Shown: piece after piece, positions 34,661-43,121 of the stretch
Numbering within the stretch: the stretch's first letter is position 1
Layout: each line of letters starts with the position of its first letter
From: Streptomyces canus
GTDB lineage: Bacteria > Actinomycetota > Actinomycetes > Streptomycetales > Streptomycetaceae
Length of the DNA: 64,000 nucleotides
Direction: 5' to 3'
Assembly (NCBI RefSeq): GCF_030815415.1
Contig: NZ_JAUSWW010000001.1
Span: 3,162,001-3,226,000, forward strand
The notes under the pieces: generated by a model
The model's input: the letters and a program-made list of their open reading frames with translations, nothing else
Databases searched by the model: none
What the model was told of the DNA's origin: nothing
Position numbers and translations under genes: made by a program

Positions 34661-35857
34661 TCAGCCGCCGGGGAGCGCGGGAGCCGACAGCGGCAGTCCG
34701 ACCTCCACCGTCAGTCCCCCCTGCGGGCGGGTGGTGGCCCGCACCCGGCCGCCGTGCGCGGCGACGACGGCCGCGACGATGGACATGCCGAGCCCGAGCC
34801 CGTCACGCTTGCGCACCCGCTCCGGCCCGAGGCGCCGGAACGGCTGGAACAGCCCGGCCGCCTGGTCCGCCGGGATGACCGGCCCGCTGTTCTCGATCCG
34901 CAGCCCGGGTCGGCCCATGACGTCCACACCGGTCCACACACGCACCCAACTCCCCTCGCCTTCCGCCAGGTTGTGCCGCACGGCGTTGTCCGTGAGGTTG
35001 GCGACAAGTCGCTCGATGAGCTGCGGATCCCCGAGCACGACCGCGGGCTCCAGCCGGGCCTCCACCCGCACCCCCGCCTCTGACCCCGCCTGCGCGTCCG
35101 GCAACCGCTCCCGCACGATCGCCGCGAGGTCGACGAACTCCTGCCGCTCCAAGCCCCGTTGGCTACGTGCGAGGGTCAACAGAGCGTCGATCATCCGCTC
35201 CTGCTCCTCCCCCGCCGCCCGCACCCGAAGCAGCGCCGCCCGCAGCGTCTCGACGGAGGCTCCCGGGTCCGCGAGGGTCACGTCGACGACGGCCTGCTGG
35301 AGCGTGAGCGGGGTACGCAGCTCGTGCGAGGCGTTGGCGACGAAGGCCTTCTGCGCCTCGAACGCGCCCTCCAGTCGCGCGAGTACGGCGTCGATGGTGT
35401 CCGCCATCGCCTTCAGCTCGTCGTCGGGTCCGGCCACGGCGAGCCGCTCGTGCAGATTGTCGGCGGAGATACGGCGGGTGGCCGCGGTCATGGTGCGCAG
35501 GGGGTCCAGGACCCGCCCGGCCATCAGCCGGCCCAGGGCCAGGGAGAACACGGTCATCACCGCCAGCGCCAGGGCCGACTCGATCAGCAGCTCGTGCAGC
35601 TGCTCGGAGCGCTGCACCGACAGCCGCTGCTGGACGTACGAGGCGACCGTGGGCGGGTCCGGCGTGCTCGGGCCCTCGGCCCGCCCGGTCAGCCGTGGTG
35701 GCGAGCCCGCGGTGAGGGACGGCTCGGAGTTGGCCACGAGCACATAGGTGAAGGCCAGCAGCACCGCTCCGGCGACGACGAACAGCGCGCTGTAGAGCAG
35801 GGTGAGCCGCCACCGGATGCTGTGCGGGCCGCGTACCCGCCAGGTCGGGAGCCGCAT
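34661..35857 (-). CDS. Two-component sensor histidine kinase
   Basis: 398 residues. Two membrane helices (about 18-40 and 90-112) flank a short outer loop. HAMP and the dimerisation domain follow, with the phospho-acceptor His in ANASHELRTPLT. The ATPase domain has N-box NLTDNAVRHN, G1 LRIENSGP and G2 GLGLGMSIVAAV. The ATG overlaps the response-regulator stop by one base (TGATG). The outer loop is short; the signal is unknown. Confidence 0.92.
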   Translation of the reverse strand: MRLPTWRVRGPHSIRWRLTLLYSALFVVAGAVLLAFTYVLVANSEPSLTAGSPPRLTGRAEGPSTPDPPTVASYVQQRLSVQRSEQLHELLIESALALAVMTVFSLALGRLMAGRVLDPLRTMTAATRRISADNLHERLAVAGPDDELKAMADTIDAVLARLEGAFEAQKAFVANASHELRTPLTLQQAVVDVTLADPGASVETLRAALLRVRAAGEEQERMIDALLTLARSQRGLERQEFVDLAAIVRERLPDAQAGSEAGVRVEARLEPAVVLGDPQLIERLVANLTDNAVRHNLAEGEGSWVRVWTGVDVMGRPGLRIENSGPVIPADQAAGLFQPFRRLGPERVRKRDGLGLGMSIVAAVVAAHGGRVRATTRPQGGLTVEVGLPLSAPALPGG

Positions 35858-36510
35858 CAGAGCCGGTACCCGGCCCGCTCGACCGTCTCGATCAGCGGCG
35901 GCTCGCCCAGCTTCCGCCGCAGTCGGCTCACCGTGACCTTCACGGTCTGGCTGAAGGGGTCCGCGGCCTCGTCCCAGGCGCGTTCGAGCAGCTCCTCCGC
36001 GGAGACGACCCCGCCCTGTGCGGCCATGAGGAGTTCGAGCACCGCGAACTCCTTGGGGCTGAGCGGCAGTTGGCACCCGGCCCGGGTGACGGTACGCCGG
36101 GCGGGGTCGAGCCGCAGTTCCCCGCGGACCAGGACGGGCGGCAGCGCGGGCTGCGCACGCCGCGCCAAGGCCCGTATCCGGGCGACGAGTTCGGTGAACG
36201 CGAAGGGCTTGGGCAGATAGTCGTCGGCCCCCAGGCCCAGCCCCGACACCCGGTCGGCCACCGTCCCGGACGCCGTCAGCATCAGCACCCGCGCCCGGCT
36301 GCCGCCCCCGGCGAGCGTCCGGCAGACCTGGTCCCCGTGCACGCCGGGCAGGTCGCGGTCGAGCACGACGACGTCATAGCCGTTGACCTGGGCGCGCTCC
36401 AGCGCGTTCGGTCCGTCGAAGGCGAGGTCGACCGCCATCCCCTCCCGGCGCAGCCCCGCGGCGACGGTCTCGGCGAGCTCTTCGTGGTCCTCGACCACCA
36501 GCACACGCAT
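35857..36510 (-). CDS. OmpR/PhoB-type response regulator
   Basis: 217 residues. The receiver domain has acidic residues VVEDHEE, phospho-acceptor Asp in VVLDRDLPG and Lys in YLPKPF. The C-terminal winged helix ends KVTVSRLRRKLG...ETVERAGYRL. It is encoded upstream of its kinase and divergent from a small secreted protein, whose promoter region holds a candidate binding site. Confidence 0.93.
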   Translation of the reverse strand: MRVLVVEDHEELAETVAAGLRREGMAVDLAFDGPNALERAQVNGYDVVVLDRDLPGVHGDQVCRTLAGGGSRARVLMLTASGTVADRVSGLGLGADDYLPKPFAFTELVARIRALARRAQPALPPVLVRGELRLDPARRTVTRAGCQLPLSPKEFAVLELLMAAQGGVVSAEELLERAWDEAADPFSQTVKVTVSRLRRKLGEPPLIETVERAGYRL

Positions 36511-36530
36511 GCGGTCAGTGTCGCGGGCAG

Positions 36531-36575
36531 GGGGTTACACGGCGGTAAGGGCGGCCGTTCCCGTGCCGTAACCCC
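36531..36575. promoter_or_regulatory. Inverted repeat between the response regulator and the secreted protein gene
   Basis: GGGGTTAC (36531-36538) and GTAACCCC (36568-36575) form a perfect 8-bp-arm inverted repeat. Between them GTTACACGGC and GTAAGGGCGG look like spaced half-sites, as for OmpR-type regulators. It lies in the 119-bp divergent promoter region and is a candidate operator for the adjacent two-component system. Confidence 0.4.
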
Positions 36576-36629
36576 GCCGACGGTTGTCTGGGGGCCGTGA
36601 GCAAGACCCGGCTCCGACTGGAGGAACAC

Positions 36630-37091
36630 ATGCCCGCTCTGTCCCCCCGACCACGGCGGCTCGCCCTCGCCCTGGCCGCGATCACGGCTCTCACCCTCGG
36701 CACGGTCAGCGCGTCGACGGCCACCGCCTCCGATTCCACCGACGACCCGCCCCGCGCACGACCGGGCCTCGCGATCGGCTACGAGCCCACCGAGAACGCC
36801 CCGGACGACCTCAACAAGGCCAACGACGATTTCGCCGCGTGCATGCGCGACGAGGGCCAGACGGTCTTCCCCGACTTCCACGCGGAGAAGGGCGAGGACG
36901 GGGGCATCCGGCTGCGCGTCCAGATGAAGGCCGAAAAGGGTGACGTCCTCGGCAAGGCCCACCGCAAGGCGCTCAAGAAGTGCGCCCCGATCCTGAAGGA
37001 GGCGGGCCTCACCCTCCCGCCGAAGCTACCGCCGGGCCACCCGGGCGGGGGCGAACTCCCAGGGCTCCGCAAGCACATGGAGAAAGCCTGA
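36630..37091 (+). CDS. Small secreted protein, probable two-component target
   Basis: 153 residues from ATG 36630 behind GGAGG; GTG 36597 is also open. A signal peptide ends near TATASDS. The mature part is charged, with two Cys (FAACMRDEG and KKCAPILKE) and a Pro/Gly-rich end (PPKLPPGHPGGG). No enzyme family is recognised. Position opposite the response regulator suggests it is the main output of that system. Confidence 0.75.
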   Translation: MPALSPRPRRLALALAAITALTLGTVSASTATASDSTDDPPRARPGLAIGYEPTENAPDDLNKANDDFAACMRDEGQTVFPDFHAEKGEDGGIRLRVQMKAEKGDVLGKAHRKALKKCAPILKEAGLTLPPKLPPGHPGGGELPGLRKHMEKA

Positions 37092-37110
37092 CCACCAAGG
37101 AGAGGGAAAC

Positions 37111-37154
37111 GCAGTGGCCCCGCATGGGAGTTCATCTCCACGCGGGGCCACTGC
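37111..37154. terminator. Bidirectional terminator hairpin
   Basis: A perfect 13-bp stem (37111-37123 with 37142-37154, arms GCAGTGGCCCCGC / GCGGGGCCACTGC) lies between two convergent genes and can serve both. Confidence 0.8.
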
Positions 37155-37160
37155 AACCCA

Positions 37161-37240
37161 CCTAGGGGCGCGGGGCTGTGTCAATTTGCGGCTCCGCCGC
37201 GTGGGCGCGACCAGCCACGACGGACCCGCTGCCGAAAACG
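37161..37240. repeat. Interspersed intergenic repeat of the Streptomyces type
   Basis: The stretch begins CCTAGGGGCGCGGGGCTGTG and continues GCGGCTCCGCCGCGTGGGCG, a sequence I recognise as recurring in many Streptomyces intergenic regions. It directly follows the terminator hairpin. No gene is in it. Confidence 0.55.
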
Positions 37241-37257
37241 GCTCCCCCAGCGGAGCG

Positions 37258-38706
37258 TCACGCGTCCAGGGACGTCATCACGTGCTTGATCCGCGTGTAG
37301 TCATCGAACCCGTACCCCGACAGATCCTTGCCATAGCCGGACTTCTTGAAGCCCCCGTGCGGCATCTCCGCCACCAGCGGAATGTGCGTGTTGATCCACA
37401 CACACCCGAAGTCCAGCTTCTTGGACATCCGCATGGCCCGCCCATGGTCCTTCGTCCACACGGACGAAGCCAGCGCGTAGTCGACTCCGTTGGCCCACTC
37501 GACGGCCTGGTCCTCGTCCGTGAAGGACTGGACGGTGATGACGGGCCCGAAGACCTCGTTCTGCACGATCTCGTCGTCCTGCTTGAGCCCGGACACGACG
37601 GTCGGCGCGTAGAAGTACCCCTTCTCCCCGACCCGGTGCCCACCGGCCTCGACCTTCGCGTGAGCCGGCAGCCGCTCCACGAACCCGGAGACCTGCTTCA
37701 GCTGGTTCGGGTTGTTGAGCGGACCGAACAGCACGTCCTCGTCATCCGGCTGCCCGGTCTTCGTGTCGGCGGCGGCCTTCGCGAGTGCCTGCACGAACTC
37801 GTCGTGGATGCCCTCCTGTACGAGCACGCGCGTCGCGGCCGTACAGTCCTGCCCGGCGTTGAAGAAGCCCGCGACGGAGATGTCCTCGACGGCCTTGGCG
37901 ATGTCGGTGTCCTCGAAGACCACGACCGGCGCCTTGCCGCCCAGCTCCAGGTGGACCCGCTTGAGGTCCTTGGACGCGGACTCGGCGACGGACATGCCCG
38001 CGCGCACGGACCCGGTGATGGAGGCCATGGCCGGGGTCGGGTGCTCGACCATGAGCCGCCCGGTGTCACGGTCGCCCGTGACGACGTTGAAGACACCCTT
38101 GGGCAGGATCGACCCGATGATCTCGGCGATGAGGACCGTCGAGGCCGGAGTGGTGTCCGACGGCTTCAGCACGACCGTGTTGCCGGCCGCGATCGCCGGC
38201 GCGAACTTCCACACGGCCATCATCATCGGGTAGTTCCACGGCGCGACCTGTGCGCAGACGCCGACCGGCTCACGGCGGACGATGGAGGTCATCCCCTCCA
38301 TGTACTCACCGGCCGAACGGCCCTCGAGCATGCGGGCCGCACCGGCGAAGAACCGGATCTGGTCCACCATCGGCGGGATCTCCTCGGACCGCGTGAGCCC
38401 GATCGGCTTGCCGGTGTTCTCCACCTCGGCCGCGATCAGTTCCTCGGCGCGCTCCTCGAACGCGTCCGCGATCTTCAGAAGGGCCTTCTGGCGCTCGGCG
38501 GGGGTGGTGTCGCGCCAGCCGGGGAAGGCGGCGGCGGCCGCGCTCATCGCGGCGTCGACGTCCGCCGCTCCGGACAGCGGCGCGGTCGCGTACGCCTCGC
38601 CCGTCGCGGGGTTGACCACCTCGGTGGTCCGTCCGTCAGCGGCGTCCCGGAACTCGCCAGCGATGTAGTTCCGTAGGGTGCGCAGCCCACGCGGCTCGGT
38701 GCTCAC
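37258..38706 (-). CDS. Gamma-aminobutyraldehyde-type dehydrogenase
   Basis: 482 residues from GTG 38706 with AGGAGG. ALDH motifs VLKPSDTTPAST, LELGGKAP and NAGQDCTA, and the same C-terminal EMPHGGFKKSGYGKDLSGYG as the enzyme at 19.9 kb. It is divergent from an Lrp/AsnC regulator and an aminotransferase. Together with these it would convert 4-aminobutanal to GABA and onward. It is a likely paralogue of the pot-operon dehydrogenase. Confidence 0.92.
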   Translation of the reverse strand: MSTEPRGLRTLRNYIAGEFRDAADGRTTEVVNPATGEAYATAPLSGAADVDAAMSAAAAAFPGWRDTTPAERQKALLKIADAFEERAEELIAAEVENTGKPIGLTRSEEIPPMVDQIRFFAGAARMLEGRSAGEYMEGMTSIVRREPVGVCAQVAPWNYPMMMAVWKFAPAIAAGNTVVLKPSDTTPASTVLIAEIIGSILPKGVFNVVTGDRDTGRLMVEHPTPAMASITGSVRAGMSVAESASKDLKRVHLELGGKAPVVVFEDTDIAKAVEDISVAGFFNAGQDCTAATRVLVQEGIHDEFVQALAKAAADTKTGQPDDEDVLFGPLNNPNQLKQVSGFVERLPAHAKVEAGGHRVGEKGYFYAPTVVSGLKQDDEIVQNEVFGPVITVQSFTDEDQAVEWANGVDYALASSVWTKDHGRAMRMSKKLDFGCVWINTHIPLVAEMPHGGFKKSGYGKDLSGYGFDDYTRIKHVMTSLDA

Positions 38707-38801
38707 TGCCGGCCTCCTGTGTCGGGTCGAACTGTCCATTGGTTGAGACACCCACCCTAATCGCCTCACCCACGTTTTCAACACCCCTGATCGCACCGTG
38801 G

Positions 38802-38816
38802 CTGCGAAATCCGCAG
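38802..38816. promoter_or_regulatory. Lrp-type operator candidate 1
   Basis: CTGCGAAATCCGCAG is a 15-bp inverted repeat (CTGCG/CGCAG) with an AT-rich centre in the promoter region between the dehydrogenase and the Lrp/AsnC gene. Size and shape fit an Lrp-family site. Confidence 0.45.
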
Positions 38817-38832
38817 TACTCACTCCCGTAAA

Positions 38833-38847
38833 CAACGAATTTCATTG
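38833..38847. promoter_or_regulatory. Lrp-type operator candidate 2
   Basis: CAACGAATTTCATTG matches its own reverse complement at 12 of 15 positions and lies 31 bp (about three helical turns) from candidate 1, a spacing that suits a multimeric Lrp protein. Confidence 0.45.
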
Positions 38848-38876
38848 CTGTGGCCTTGCGAAACCATCGAGACGTC

Positions 38877-39392
38877 GTGCACAGTGAGGTCGTGGCCAGT
38901 CGAAGCGCAGAGCACAGGGACTCCCGCGAGTCCAGGAACGGCACTCCTCATCTGGATGCCGTCTCCCTCGCCATCATCGAACAGCTCCAGGAGGACGGCC
39001 GCCGGCCGTACGCCGCCATCGGCAAGGCCGTCGGCCTCTCCGAGGCCGCCGTGCGCCAGCGCGTCCAGAAGCTGCTCGACCAGGGCGTGATGCAGATCGT
39101 CGCCGTCACGGACCCCCTCACCGTGGGGTTCCGGCGCCAGGCGATGGTCGGTATCCATGTCGAGGGCGATGTCGAGTCCGTTGCGGACGCGCTGACCTCC
39201 ATGGCCGAGTGCGAGTACGTGGTGATGACCGCGGGCTCCTTCGACCTGATGGTGGAGATCGTCTGCGAGGACGACGACCACCTTCTCGAGGTCATCAACC
39301 GACGCATCCGCGCCATCCCCGGCGTGCGCTCCACCGAGAGCTTCGTCTATCTGAAGCTCAAGAAGCAGACCTACATGTGGGGAACCCGATAA
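38877..39392 (+). CDS. Lrp/AsnC family transcriptional regulator
   Basis: 171 residues from GTG 38877; GTG 38850 would add nine. The N-terminal helix-turn-helix is LDAVSLAIIEQLQEDGRRPYAAIGKAVGLSEAAVRQRV and the C-terminal RAM ligand domain runs from about residue 85 (AMVGIHVEGDVESVADAL). It starts a unit with the aminotransferase and faces the dehydrogenase, so it probably senses an amine or amino acid and controls both. Confidence 0.9.
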   Translation: MHSEVVASRSAEHRDSRESRNGTPHLDAVSLAIIEQLQEDGRRPYAAIGKAVGLSEAAVRQRVQKLLDQGVMQIVAVTDPLTVGFRRQAMVGIHVEGDVESVADALTSMAECEYVVMTAGSFDLMVEIVCEDDDHLLEVINRRIRAIPGVRSTESFVYLKLKKQTYMWGTR

Positions 39393-39416
39393 CCGTGAGG
39401 ACCCGATAACCGTGAG
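39384..39416 (+). repeat. 17-bp tandem duplication at the lrp/aminotransferase junction
   Basis: ACCCGATAACCGTGAG occurs at 39384-39399 and 39401-39416. The unit spans the end of the lrp gene and a GTG start, creating a five-codon frame (39395-39409) just before the real GTG 39412. Confidence 0.85.
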
Positions 39417-40776
39417 CTCCAAGGACCTCAGCCAGACCGCGTACGACCACCTGTGGATGCACTTCACCCGCATGTCCTCGTACGAGAACTCCCCGGTCCC
39501 CACCATCGTCCGGGGCGAGGGCACCTACATCTACGACGACAAGGGCAAGCGCTACCTCGACGGTCTCGCGGGCCTGTTCGTGGTCCAGGCCGGCCACGGC
39601 CGCACCGAACTCGCCGAGACCGCCTTCAAGCAGGCGCAGGAGCTCGCGTTCTTCCCCATCTGGTCGTACGCCCACCCGAAGGCCGTGGAGCTCGCGGAGC
39701 GTCTCGCGCACGAGGCGCCGGGCGACCTCAACAAGGTCTTCTTCACCACCGGTGGCGGCGAGGCGGTCGAGACCGCCTGGAAGCTCGCCAAGCAGTACTT
39801 CAAGCTCACCGGCAAGCCGACCAAGTACAAGGTCATCTCCCGCGCGGTCGCCTACCACGGCACCCCGCAGGGCGCCCTGTCCATCACCGGTCTGCCGGCC
39901 CTGAAGGCCCCCTTCGAGCCCCTGGTCCCGGGCGCGCACAAGGTCCCGAACACCAACATCTACCGCGCCCCGATCCACGGCGACGACCCCGAGGCCTACG
40001 GCCGCTGGGCCGCCGACCAGATCGAGCAGCAGATCCTCTTCGAGGGCGCGGACACGGTCGCCGCGGTCTTCCTGGAGCCGGTGCAGAACGCGGGCGGCTG
40101 CTTCCCGCCGCCGCCCGGCTATTTCCAGCGGGTGCGCGAGATCTGCGACCAGTACGACGTCCTGCTCGTCTCGGACGAGACGATCTGTGCCTTCGGCCGC
40201 CTCGGCACGACGTTCGCCTGTGACAAGTTCGACTACATCCCGGACATGATCACCTGCGCCAAGGGCATGACCTCGGGCTACTCCCCGATCGGCGCCTGCG
40301 TCATCTCCGACCGGCTGGCCGAGCCGTTCTACAAGGGCGACAACACCTTCCTGCACGGCTACACCTTCGGCGGCCACCCGGTCTCCGCGGCGGTCGGCAT
40401 CGCCAACCTCGACCTGTTCGAGCGCGAGGGCCTCAACCAGCACGTGCTCGACAACGAGGGCGCCTTCCGCGCGACCCTGGAGAAGCTGTACGACCTGCCG
40501 ATCGTCGGCGACGTCCGCGGCAACGGGTTCTTCTACGGCATCGAGCTCGTCAAGGACAAGACGACCAAGGAGTCCTTCACCGACGAGGAGACCGAGCGCG
40601 TCCTGTACGGCTTCCTCTCCAAGGCGCTGTACGACAACGGCCTGTACTGCCGTGCCGACGACCGCGGCGACCCGGTCGTCCAGCTCGCCCCGCCGCTCAT
40701 CTCCAACCAGGAGACGTTCGACGAGATCGAGCAGATCCTGCGCGCGACGCTGACGGAGGCGTGGACCAAGCTCTGA
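39412..40776 (+). CDS. Class III aminotransferase (putrescine/GABA-type)
   Basis: 454 residues, GTG start. The PLP-phosphate site is TTGGGEAVETAWK, Asp255 is in VSDETICAFG and Schiff-base Lys284 in TCAKGMTSGY. The family covers omega-amino-acid:pyruvate and putrescine or GABA aminotransferases. It is distinct from the GabT at 8.8 kb. Its gene follows the Lrp/AsnC gene by 19 bp, and a dehydrogenase is divergent, so polyamine degradation is likely. Confidence 0.9.
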   Translation: MSSKDLSQTAYDHLWMHFTRMSSYENSPVPTIVRGEGTYIYDDKGKRYLDGLAGLFVVQAGHGRTELAETAFKQAQELAFFPIWSYAHPKAVELAERLAHEAPGDLNKVFFTTGGGEAVETAWKLAKQYFKLTGKPTKYKVISRAVAYHGTPQGALSITGLPALKAPFEPLVPGAHKVPNTNIYRAPIHGDDPEAYGRWAADQIEQQILFEGADTVAAVFLEPVQNAGGCFPPPPGYFQRVREICDQYDVLLVSDETICAFGRLGTTFACDKFDYIPDMITCAKGMTSGYSPIGACVISDRLAEPFYKGDNTFLHGYTFGGHPVSAAVGIANLDLFEREGLNQHVLDNEGAFRATLEKLYDLPIVGDVRGNGFFYGIELVKDKTTKESFTDEETERVLYGFLSKALYDNGLYCRADDRGDPVVQLAPPLISNQETFDEIEQILRATLTEAWTKL

Positions 40777-40813
40777 CCTTCGCGCACCGATCTTCCGCCT
40801 GGATGATCAACAA

Positions 40814-40860
40814 CGGCCCCGGTGCCGCCCGTTCGAGTGAGAAACGGGCGCCCGGGGCCG
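40814..40860 (+). terminator. Terminator after the aminotransferase
   Basis: Arms CGGCCCCGG / CCGGGGCCG with an additional GCCCGTT / AACGGGC pairing form a long imperfect hairpin about 37 bp after the stop. Confidence 0.7.
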
Positions 40861-40982
40861 CGTGCTGTCCGGCCTCGCACGGCGGACTCCCTAGCGTGCC
40901 CAGTGACCGATCGGCCCTGTCTTCGTTCCCCCGCACGGGGGATCACTTGCAGGGATAACGGATCAGAACGAGGTGTACGCGT

Positions 40983-41723
40983 ATGCAGGCCCCGCCCGAC
41001 AACGACGTTCTCTGGGCGCGCGCCCTGCACTTCACCTACAAGGACGGCTCACCGGGCCTCGGCGGTGTCTCGCTCGGCGTCCAGGAGGGCGAGATCCTCG
41101 CCGTCGGCGGCCCGCGCGGCAGCGGCAAGACCACCCTGCTGCACTGTCTGTCCGGACTGATCCCGGCCCAGCGCGGCGAGATCTGGTTCAACAGCGTGCC
41201 GGTCCACACGATGGGCGCGATGACCCGGGAACGGCTGCGCCGCGACCGCTTCGGCTGGATCGACCCGGTCCCGGTCCTCGTCCCCGAGCTGAACGTCTGG
41301 GAGAACGCGGCCCTCCCGCTGATGCTCCGCGGTACCAGCCGCCGCCGCGCCAAGACCGCCGCCCTGGAGTGGCTGGAGCGCCTCGACATCGGCGACAAGA
41401 CCCGCAAGCGCCCGCACGAACTGCACCAGGCGGAGCGCCAACGGGTCTGCATCGCGAGGGCGTTGGCGCCGGCGCCGACGGTGTTGTTCGCGGACGAACC
41501 GACGGCCCCGCTGCACCGCACGGACCGGGCCCACGTGCTGCGCACCCTGACCACGGCGGCCCGCTCGCACGGCATCACCGTGGTCCTGGCGACCCACGAC
41601 GCGGAGACGGCGGCGCTGGCCGACCGCACGGTCTCGCTCCTGGACGGCCGCCGGGTGAACACGGTCCACCTCCCCCCGGTCGCCGAGTCGGAAGGCCGGG
41701 CCGCGTGCTCGCTCTCCGTCTGA
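40983..41723 (+). CDS. ABC transporter ATP-binding protein with degenerate signature
   Basis: 246 residues. Walker A is GGPRGSGKTT and Walker B is VLFADEPTA, with the switch His in LATHDAETA. The signature position reads LHQAERQRV instead of LSGGQ-QRV, and the D-loop region is APLH. Folding is likely normal but ATP use may be asymmetric or weak. It overlaps the permease gene by 19 bp. The family resembles LolD/MacB-type exporters. Confidence 0.85.
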   Translation: MQAPPDNDVLWARALHFTYKDGSPGLGGVSLGVQEGEILAVGGPRGSGKTTLLHCLSGLIPAQRGEIWFNSVPVHTMGAMTRERLRRDRFGWIDPVPVLVPELNVWENAALPLMLRGTSRRRAKTAALEWLERLDIGDKTRKRPHELHQAERQRVCIARALAPAPTVLFADEPTAPLHRTDRAHVLRTLTTAARSHGITVVLATHDAETAALADRTVSLLDGRRVNTVHLPPVAESEGRAACSLSV

Positions 41724-43027
41724 CCCGCGGTGCCAAGCCGGCCGTACAGCTGCGCCGCCTGCTGGTGGCCATGGCGGCGGCGGGCACCGGGTTCCTCCTG
41801 CTGTGCACCCTCGGCTACGCGATCAGCCACCCGGACGACCCGAGGGGGTCGTTGCTCCGCCTGGCGTGGTGCCTGACCCCACTGGCGGCGACGGTCTACT
41901 TCGCGGTGGCGGTGGCCCGCACGGACCCCGGCACCCTCCCCCGCCCCGGCCTCGCGGCGATCGGCCTGGGCCCCGCCCGTCTGATGGCGGTCTCGGCCGC
42001 GACCACGGCCCTCTCCTGCACGCTGGGCTCGATGCTGGCCCTGCTCTTCTTCCTCCACCTGCGGGGCGACCTGACAGGGATGCCCTTCGACGGCGCGGCG
42101 GCGGAGTTCCTGGCCGCGGACGCCTCCCTGCCCCTGCCGGCGGCCCTGACCCTGCTGGGCCTGGTCCCGGTGATCGCGTCGGTCGCAGTGGCCCTGGTGC
42201 ACCGGCCGAAGGACACCCGCACGGCCGTGACCCGGCGGGCCGCGCGGTCGTACGGCCGCTTCGGGGCGTACGACCGGACGGGGACGAGGGAGACGTTCGG
42301 CGCGTACGGACGGTTCGGCTCACGGCTGCGGCGGGGGTCCGACGGCACCGGGCAAGCGCGGTCCGGCGAAGCGCCTCCCGCCCAAGAGGGCCGGACCGAC
42401 GACCCGGACCCCCACGACCTCCCCGAGACCCCCCGGGAAGCCCCGAAGGACCTCCCCTGGGGCATCGCGGTCCTGGCCGCGGGCCTGGCGGTGGAGGCCT
42501 ACGCCGCCGAAGCCTCGGCAACCCCCCTCACCTTCCCCGGTGGCCCCACCCCTGTCCTCCTCGGCTGGCTCCTCACCGCCGCCGGCCTGACCCTCGCCGG
42601 TCCCGGCCTCACCCATCTCTGCGGCCGCCTCCTGCAAGCGGTCCGGCCGGGCGCCCTGCGCCTCCTCGCCGGCCGGGTTCTCATGGAGGAAGCGACCCGC
42701 ATCGGCCGCCCCCTCGGCGTGGTCTGCGCGGTCGCCTCCGCCACGTACGCCATGGCCGAACTCCGTCACCCCGGCAGCGACGCCTTCGGCCCCCTCACCA
42801 TCCTCGGCGCCCTCCTGGTGACCGGTTGCACGGTGGCGACCCTGCTCACCGCGGCCGTGGAGGCGAAACACGCCCGCGCGGACACCACCGCCGCCCTCCT
42901 GCGCCTGGGCGCCCCCGCGACCATGCTCCGCAGCGCGGCCGCCCTGCGCGCGGGCGCGGTGCTGGTCCTCTTCGTCCCCCTCACCCTTTTCGTCGCCGAA
43001 CTGGCGGCGATGCCGCTGGCCCGCTGA
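41705..43027 (+). CDS. ABC transporter membrane protein
   Basis: 440 residues from GTG 41705. About eight hydrophobic segments occur in two groups separated by a hydrophilic, Arg/Gly/Asp-rich stretch (about residues 165-240) that contains repeated SYGRFGAYDR / AYGRFGSRLR. Only weak similarity to FtsX-type permeases is apparent. It forms a pair with the overlapping ATPase; the substrate is unknown. Confidence 0.8.
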   Translation: MLALRLTRGAKPAVQLRRLLVAMAAAGTGFLLLCTLGYAISHPDDPRGSLLRLAWCLTPLAATVYFAVAVARTDPGTLPRPGLAAIGLGPARLMAVSAATTALSCTLGSMLALLFFLHLRGDLTGMPFDGAAAEFLAADASLPLPAALTLLGLVPVIASVAVALVHRPKDTRTAVTRRAARSYGRFGAYDRTGTRETFGAYGRFGSRLRRGSDGTGQARSGEAPPAQEGRTDDPDPHDLPETPREAPKDLPWGIAVLAAGLAVEAYAAEASATPLTFPGGPTPVLLGWLLTAAGLTLAGPGLTHLCGRLLQAVRPGALRLLAGRVLMEEATRIGRPLGVVCAVASATYAMAELRHPGSDAFGPLTILGALLVTGCTVATLLTAAVEAKHARADTTAALLRLGAPATMLRSAAALRAGAVLVLFVPLTLFVAELAAMPLAR

Positions 43028-43121
43028 AACTCGTAGGAAAAGGTGACCACTCGCCGATGAGTTCCGTTCGGCGCCCGGGTCTACCCACCGAACACCAGGA
43101 ACCCGATGGGAGACACCAGAC

